The notes under the pieces: generated by a model | Database searches by the model: none | What the model was told of the DNA's origin: nothing | Seen by the model: only the letters and a program-made list of their open reading frames with translations | In this document: piece after piece, positions 31,301-36,761 of the stretch | Layout of the letters: each line of letters opens with the position of its first letter | Numbering within the stretch: the stretch's first letter is position 1 | Translations under genes and position numbers: made by a program | Source of the DNA: Hysterium pulicare CBS 123377 | Lineage: Eukaryota; Ascomycota; Dothideomycetes; Hysteriales; Hysteriaceae | Direction of reading: 5' to 3' | Length of the DNA stretch: 36,761 nt | Assembly: GCA_000467715.1 (NCBI GenBank) | Contig: AJFK01000063.1 | Span: forward strand, 1-36,761

Positions 31301-33530
31301 TCTGAGCTCATTCTTGGTTCATGTTCCGCTGTCAAGGGTGTATCTCTAGTAAGCGAGGTGACATGGACCCCAGAGTCAGATGTGCATCGCGAAATATTTG
31401 CATCGTGTTGGCTACTCATGGGTTCGTGCTTCTCTAAGAAAGCCTGTAATCGGCCAAAACAACCCATTGCGGTAGCGTAGGATGGCAGAGCGGAGACCAC
31501 TTTAACCAGAGCGGAGTCAAGCAACTGGATGAGAGCTAGCGACGTGAAAGCCGTGCTGATTGAGAAGCGACCACTGTTAATGGCCGCGTAAACTGCGAAG
31601 GTGATGAACGGAGAGATGAATTTTGGAAAGTTGGCTATCCACAGTTAGCGCATATTGGCCATATCGCCCTATTGTCTCACCAACAATATTGATGATAACT
31701 ATAAGCCTCCTGACATTCTTCGATCGTTCCAACTCGTGTATTCGAAGTCCTTGAATGTCAGAGGCAGTGTACTGTGCGAAACCCATGAGCTTGATGCTTT
31801 TCATTGAGCCTAATACTGAAGATGTGGAGGCGATCCTCTCTTGGGTTGCTTGATTCCAGATCTTTTGCCGTGAGCCTATTCCCTTCGAGGTGAAGAATCC
31901 TGCGGCGGCGGAAGCTTGAGAAGGAATATGTAAGTAAAAGCATGACGACACTACATTCAAGCACGTACTCAATGTAATAACCAGGGGCACTACACATGCC
32001 CCACCGACCTGGCGTTGTAATAGCCACACTGCAATGGCACATTCGATAGGACCTGCCCATATTTCATTGATATTCTGAGCCGCAGTTGTCACTCCGTCCA
32101 CATCAATGGTCATTAGAGTAACCGGAGCCATTTCATCACCAGAACCGACGTTCATACTAAGCGTGGCCGCATAAATGAATGATACGAGTGCTCCGCGGAG
32201 TTGGATTGCTAGTTGATACGTTTTGTGTTGGTAGTATGTTGTGCAAATCGCAAGGCTGACATATACAAGGCCTGTCGCAGCGATTAAGCCGTAGCCATCA
32301 TTCGCTTTTTGTTCCGCGGCCGGACGCTCCATAAATGTAGTGATTGCGTTGATCAAGAAGGGCTGGGCATATCGTAGCCCTATCACTTAAGGTGGGAGTG
32401 AAATTAGCATGCACTTCAAAATGGGGATGTGGTACTGCCGGAGCCTGCCTCGTACTTCGGCCAACAGTGTTCTCATCATGAAATACGGCTGGGGTGGTTT
32501 TGAGTAGTGAACATCAAGGCGAAAGTACAAAGACGAAGACATTGACTATGTACCCGGACTCTACCTACTGGTAAATCTAGGAAGCACTGGGGCGAACGCC
32601 GCCACTTTGAAAGTATACAAGCAAGTTCTTAATAATGCCTTGGATTTTTGGGAACCGTCTATGCATTGCTATGAGCGCTTTTGACCACAGTTCAAGAAGT
32701 TAGGATTGATTACCTCGTTCATAATTTCGTTGCAGTCGATCCAGCAAATCAGGAGACGCGAAGTCAACCTTTATAGGGCTTAGCTGGTTAAGCTTCATGA
32801 CGGTTCGGTAACCACGAAGCAGAATACCATTAAGCCACCAGAAAAGACGACGAGAGAAGACTCCGCTCAGTGTTTCTGGAGGGAGGTCCCTGTATTGTGG
32901 AAATAGCGATGATAGTTTTCCCTGAGCTTCCAAGGTGAGTAGCATTATTTTTAGACAAAAACAAGCGGTTACGAGCGCTGAAACCGTTGTCGAATTTTGC
33001 CGCAACCACAAAGTACGAACTTGAACAGCATCGAAAGCGATAGAGAAGAAAAGGTAGATGTTGATGATATCAGAGCTGTGCAATGAACGTGAGCTCTCGA
33101 TGAATGAAAGTATCGCCAACGCTATAACGACCGCTAGATACAAGGCTGATGAAGGAATCGTAGTCTGCACATTTGGGGCACCAGCGGCAGCCCAATAGAT
33201 GACAGCTGCAAGTTCGACAGAGAACAATACAGCATAGAGAACCTAGGCTCGAGTCAGTAAATGACAACTAAAGCCTACTATTCGACATACTTGCTTCACG
33301 ATCTTCAATGTATTTTGTCGAGCCTTTATCTCCTCTCTCCAGAGTCGTGAAAGCCTGTAGGGGACAAAAAGGAGCAGCAAGGCTGATGGTAAGATCGAGA
33401 GAATGCTCTGCTCAAACAGGAGCGTAAAATCGAACTCGCCATGGCAGCCGGCGAAGGCAGGCCCAAAATTGTTGTCATTGGATCTATTGGGACTGCAGTC
33501 ACCATACAGGATAATTGTAGTAGAATTCAT
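28303..33530 (-). CDS. ABCC-type (MRP-like) ABC transporter, full length, 1466 aa
   Basis: Thirteen exons fit in frame: 33530-33291, 33242-32714, 32658-32569, 32385-31969, 31914-31681, 31634-30880, 30772-30610, 30536-30213, 30157-30034, 29980-29909, 29862-29812, 29758-29694 and 29639-28303. Order: an extra N-terminal membrane domain (TMD0, about 1-250), TMD1, NBD1, TMD2, NBD2. NBD1 has GPAGCGKS (about 655), ISGGQKQRI and ILVLDDIFSGMD. NBD2 has GRTGSGKT (about 1250), LSPGQKQLF and VLVLDEATSNLD, then IAHRLESI. NBD1 has Asp where NBD2 has the catalytic Glu, the usual ABCC asymmetry with one active ATP site. Such proteins export drugs, glutathione conjugates or secondary metabolites across plasma or vacuolar membrane; the substrate cannot be predicted, and no biosynthetic cluster lies next to it. 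Intron 4 is 54 nt and frame-neutral. Confidence 0.92.
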
Positions 33531-34761
33531 CTCCACGATTGGACTGGAGACACAAAATATGGATTTGTGCACGAAAGTTTGACTTCTTGCCTTATCTTGT
33601 GGACTTGTTCATGAGACGGCGGAAGAGCAGGTCTATATTTCCCCAGGCAGCAGCTCTTCCATTGATTGTGGGTGACATTTCTGGAGCGGAGATAAAGTGC
33701 ATGTGGGATAAAAGCACACATTATCCCTGACGAAGGATGCGATTGGGACCGGCGATGATTGGGCAGAGAGTCCGAGGCTATCATCTCCAGCTTGGGTACC
33801 AATTGGCGTATATACCGTATTCTTTGCGATTGAATCTACCGTCAGAAGGTTGGTTAAAGCCGAATTATGAGGAAGAAGCGCAGACACATAGAATTAAGCT
33901 CCGTTACTCAGCAGTCAGATCGGGAGCCAATCAGAGACCAAAAGCCGAGTACCTCCTAGGAACCGGTTTCAAAACCAATCAGAGAATAGAATCATAATCA
34001 CAGTAGAGATTTAATGATGATTCGCCTGCTCTGCAGCTTCTCCTCGAATAAAGTTGTTTCGATGCACAGCCTAGGATGTTTCGAAACGGAAGTGGATCCA
34101 CAACTCCCTTCATCTCCAAGCCACCTTCCCTACACTTCAAAGATCCTCACATACATTAAACAAAACCCCCAACGACGTCGTTACTCCAAGTAAATGAATT
34201 CTGTTTCATGCCAGCATGCTTACCTGTCTCCTGCTCAAGCGAGCCTTGTTTATGTCGCTCAGACCCGATTGCAGCACGTAATCCAGCTATTATTGGTGCT
34301 TCCAGCACGTTGATCGAACGTTTTCGTTGAAATCAAGCGCTTTCACTACCTCTATATCCATGGGTTGCCATGCTTCTCATGCAGGTCCCACGGCGCAAGA
34401 CGAGGAAGCCGGAAGAATCGGTAGACATGTTTCTATCTCCTGTGGGTTTTAGTAAGAGAGAAACTAGAGGCGATTGACCACCTCCATGCTTACCAGTATA
34501 TTAAGGGAAGATCACTGGCAGATCACGACTTTGTGTACTTCAATAGCACCTTTCCTCATGTGCTACCGTCTTCTCTCTCATTCTTCTTCATCTGCTACTT
34601 TTGTGCGCAGGAACGCTGTTTAGCCCAAGTCCCTCTCTTTCAAAGCCGCACATTCATTTCTTCTGGCAGCGCCACTCTTCTAAGTTAAGGCAAAAACACC
34701 CCCAAATCAAAATAACTACATTCATTTCTACCTCTTCAAGCACCAAATATCGCAGCCCATC
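33531..34761. other. Long divergent intergenic region
   Basis: About 1.23 kb between the ABC transporter start and the secreted-protein start. Short open frames on both strands (33527-33997) have no motifs or splice partners. The stretch near 34560-34760 is pyrimidine-rich and likely promoter or leader of the secreted-protein gene. No repeat or RNA gene was recognised. Confidence 0.4.
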
Positions 34762-35454
34762 ATGCGTTCACTCCTGCTCCTCACATTCACCTCTGTTTCT
34801 CTAGCCGGTAAGTCTTCATTCCCCCTTGTCTACCCCCTACAATGTTTCTGACAGCTCCGAGGCCCACTCAGTGACTTTTTCCGCTTCCCCTTTGGTCAAC
34901 ACCATAAACATCACGAAGAACACGAACACCGCCACCATCATCACCAAATTTTACCCACAGGAACCGCCACCGGCGTCCCCTTCCCCCAGGTTACAGGCAC
35001 AGCATCTGCTGGCTTCCACGCTGTCTCCCGCATCCCCATAAGCGAACGCCAACTCTCGATAAAATACAACCTAGCACCAACCTCCACACCCGCGGCTCCC
35101 GCTGCTTCTCTCTCTCCAGAAGAGTACATTCGCCACATATACCCTAGAGAAGTACCCGCCAAACTTCGCAATGTGCCCCGACAAGGTTGGAACGTTACTT
35201 CTGTGTTTCCCTTTCCGACAGGGACAGGCGTTCCAGGTGGCCCCCTTGGAGCTACAGGCACCGCGCCAATTTTCCCCACTACTTTTGCAACGGCGACTCG
35301 ACCCGCTTTCCCAACGGGTACGGGGACAAGTAGGGGACCACCGCCTCCTGCACCTCCACTCTCGGATCCGAACTGGGTGGAGGAGTTTGAGGAGTGGATT
35401 GAGGAGATGCTGCAATGGTTGACAGGAGTAGGGAAGAGACAGAGGTGGGCGTGA
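34762..35454 (+). CDS. Secreted proline/threonine-rich protein, 212 or 179 aa
   Basis: Starts MRSLLLLTFTSVSLA, a clear signal peptide, in exon 34762-34807. Two acceptors keep frame. One at 34861 makes a 54-nt intron, the usual size here, and yields GPLSDFFRFPFGQ followed by a histidine-rich run (34900-34945) and then PTGTATGVPF. The other at 34960 makes a 153-nt intron with a better cacag acceptor and skips the histidines. The shared part has SPEEYIRHIYPREVP, a G/T/P-rich low-complexity stretch with GTGVPGG and GTG motifs that may be O-glycosylated, and a tryptophan/glutamate-rich end (NWVEEFEEWIEEMLQWL). It could be a small secreted or wall protein; I know no family for it. Confidence 0.6.
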
Positions 35455-35904
35455 GGTCTATTTTGCATGGTAAATGCTTTCAGGGTGGCTGGTCCATACT
35501 TTGACCCTTTTCAGGATGTGGTATCCATTCTGCATTGACGTGAACGGGATCATTTCTTGTAGTATATATATCCTTTGACTTTCAATTCTGATGCATATGA
35601 ACGAGAAGGTGGTGCAAATGAACTGTATCATTCGTGTAAATGTGTTACTCGAATTGTAATATTATGTGCATTAGAAGTTCTCTATGTATATATGAGACGT
35701 TAAGCTAGTCGAACTTCGCTAGACCCTCTAAAAGGCTGGGGTATTCATGTACAGTCCACCAAAAATGCCGAATATGCAGAAATGCAAACTGCTGAGTCGA
35801 GAGCGAGTTGTTATGAGCTGTGGCATTAGTATAACAAAATTAATGCGACCCTGTATGCACATGTATAGTTGTGAACGCTGTAAGCGAACATGTTCCTCCT
35901 CTTC
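35455..35904. other. Convergent 3' intergenic region
   Basis: 450 bases between two convergent genes. AT-rich stretches (about 35560-35700) fit 3' untranslated sequence. No gene is seen; the open frame at 35747-36337 on the plus strand is antisense to the next gene. Confidence 0.4.
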
Positions 35905-36761
35905 TTACTCCAACTTCTGCATCAAGCCTTTCCTCACTCTCATATTCACAACCCCACCGACTCCAAAGGCGGGTACGATACGGCATATCCTCGCGGCACA
36001 GCTCTTTCCCCAGTCTTTTGCAACCTTTTTAGCCCGTTCTTGCCATCTTGCGCCCTCCCTGTTATATAAATCCAACCCAAGCAAATGCAACGGCGTACTG
36101 AGAACCTGCACAGCGGCAGGCGTCAAGAACTGTGCCGCGCTCGCACTACTCACGTATCTCCTCACTTCGTCGCTCATCCTCTTTTCCAAATGCGGTGCTA
36201 CCAGGGGTGGAAGATTGAACGAGGCGAAGATTGTGAGACAATCTCTTATGGTGAAGAGCGCGAACGTGGCTACTGGGACAGGTTTTGCGGTTTTCGAAGG
36301 AGAGCCGAACATTTGTGTAAAGCGGTTATCTTTATAGAGGGAGATGGCGAGGTTTGAGGTTGAGGTCGCGACGAATTTGGAGGGACCAGCCGTTATGCTG
36401 CTGGGTTTGGTGTTTTGGAGGGTGGAGGTTGTTGTATCAAGAGCGTTGGCTGTAAGGTAAGTTCCGAAATAGAGGGACTGAAGATACATATTTAGCATTT
36501 GGAGAAGGCGGTATGGAGGAAAGGGATGTCTTACGAATATCAAAGCGAAAGGCTTTGAGAAGACAAAATTGTGGGGTCGAAGGAGAAGTTGGGTGAGAGA
36601 GGTCTTGAGACTTGCTCCTAGAGTGTTACGTCCGGACGCGTTCTCCATTATACCACTGCAAACAATTAGTCTCTTTTATACAAAACTTTCTATAACAAGA
36701 ACATACCGATCGATCATGGTAATGATAGGTGCTACTAGCACACCGGCGGCTCCCGCCGCCG
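35905..36761 (-). CDS. Conserved fungal protein of unknown function, probably membrane or mitochondrial (5' end outside the window)
   Basis: Three exons are visible: from beyond 36761 to 36707, 36655-36535 and 36477-35905. Splicing gives VLVAPIITMIDRGIMENASG, then TSLTQLLLRPHNFVFSKP, then FALIFSLYFGTYLTAN. Several segments are hydrophobic or amphipathic (PFALIFSLYFGTYLTAN, VATFALFTIRDCLTIFASF, AAQFLTPAAVQVLSTPLHLLG, CRIVPAFGVGGVVNMRV). The pattern recalls conserved fungal proteins with weak resemblance to mitochondrial carriers, but no carrier signature is present, so I give no function. The frame stays open into the window edge, so the gene is partial by cutting, not broken. Confidence 0.75.

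Noticed and set aside
28303-33530. ABC transporter as a pseudogene because coding seemed lost at 32387-32700
   Set aside because: A 90-nt exon (32658-32569) restores a family-like sequence (APVLPRF) and all 13 exons keep phase.

Overview
This window looks like a nuclear segment of a filamentous ascomycete (Pezizomycotina; possibly a leotiomycete, which is only an inference). The evidence is many 50-60 nt GT..AG introns with CTAAC/CTGAC-like branch points, an augmin HAUS6 gene, an ECM11-domain gene, a 1466-residue ABCC transporter in 13 exons, and AT-rich TpA-heavy islands like those left by repeat-induced point mutation (RIP). All exon coordinates were worked out by hand from reading frame, splice signals and paralogue comparison.

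Left third (about 750-13,960): six paralogous genes, here called copies A to F, lie head to tail, all on the minus strand. I do not recognise the family. Each has an N-terminal charged coiled-coil exon, then an exon with a CxxC...Hx(3-4)H...CxH module, then a linker with a KRxRR-like basic patch. Five of six add an invariant cysteine knuckle C-x-C-x6-C-x5-C-x5-C. The last exon is CCCH-like, ending H-D-x(12-16)-H-x-C-x2-H; it is clean in A, B and E, modified in C and F, and replaced in D. Intron positions and phases are shared. The array is flanked and interrupted by AT-rich islands, and the upstream flanks of C and E are related, which points to block duplication. This is the most likely undescribed system here.

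Middle (14,325-27,896): ordinary single-copy genes. They are a divergent triosephosphate-isomerase-family enzyme; methylenetetrahydrofolate reductase (MET13 type); a small acidic protein; an HD-domain 5'-deoxynucleotidase divergent from HAUS6; an NTF2/SnoaL-like gene broken by an in-frame TGA; an ECM11-domain protein; and an F-box protein divergent from it.

Right (28,303-36,761): the full-length ABCC transporter (minus), a long intergenic stretch, a secreted protein whose histidine-rich segment depends on splice-acceptor choice, and the 3' part of a conserved fungal gene of unknown function that runs off the window.

The genes right of 14,325 span several unrelated pathways and do not form a metabolic cluster. 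The array is the only coordinated unit, and its role is unknown; the basic patches and zinc-ligand modules suggest nuclear nucleic-acid-binding proteins.
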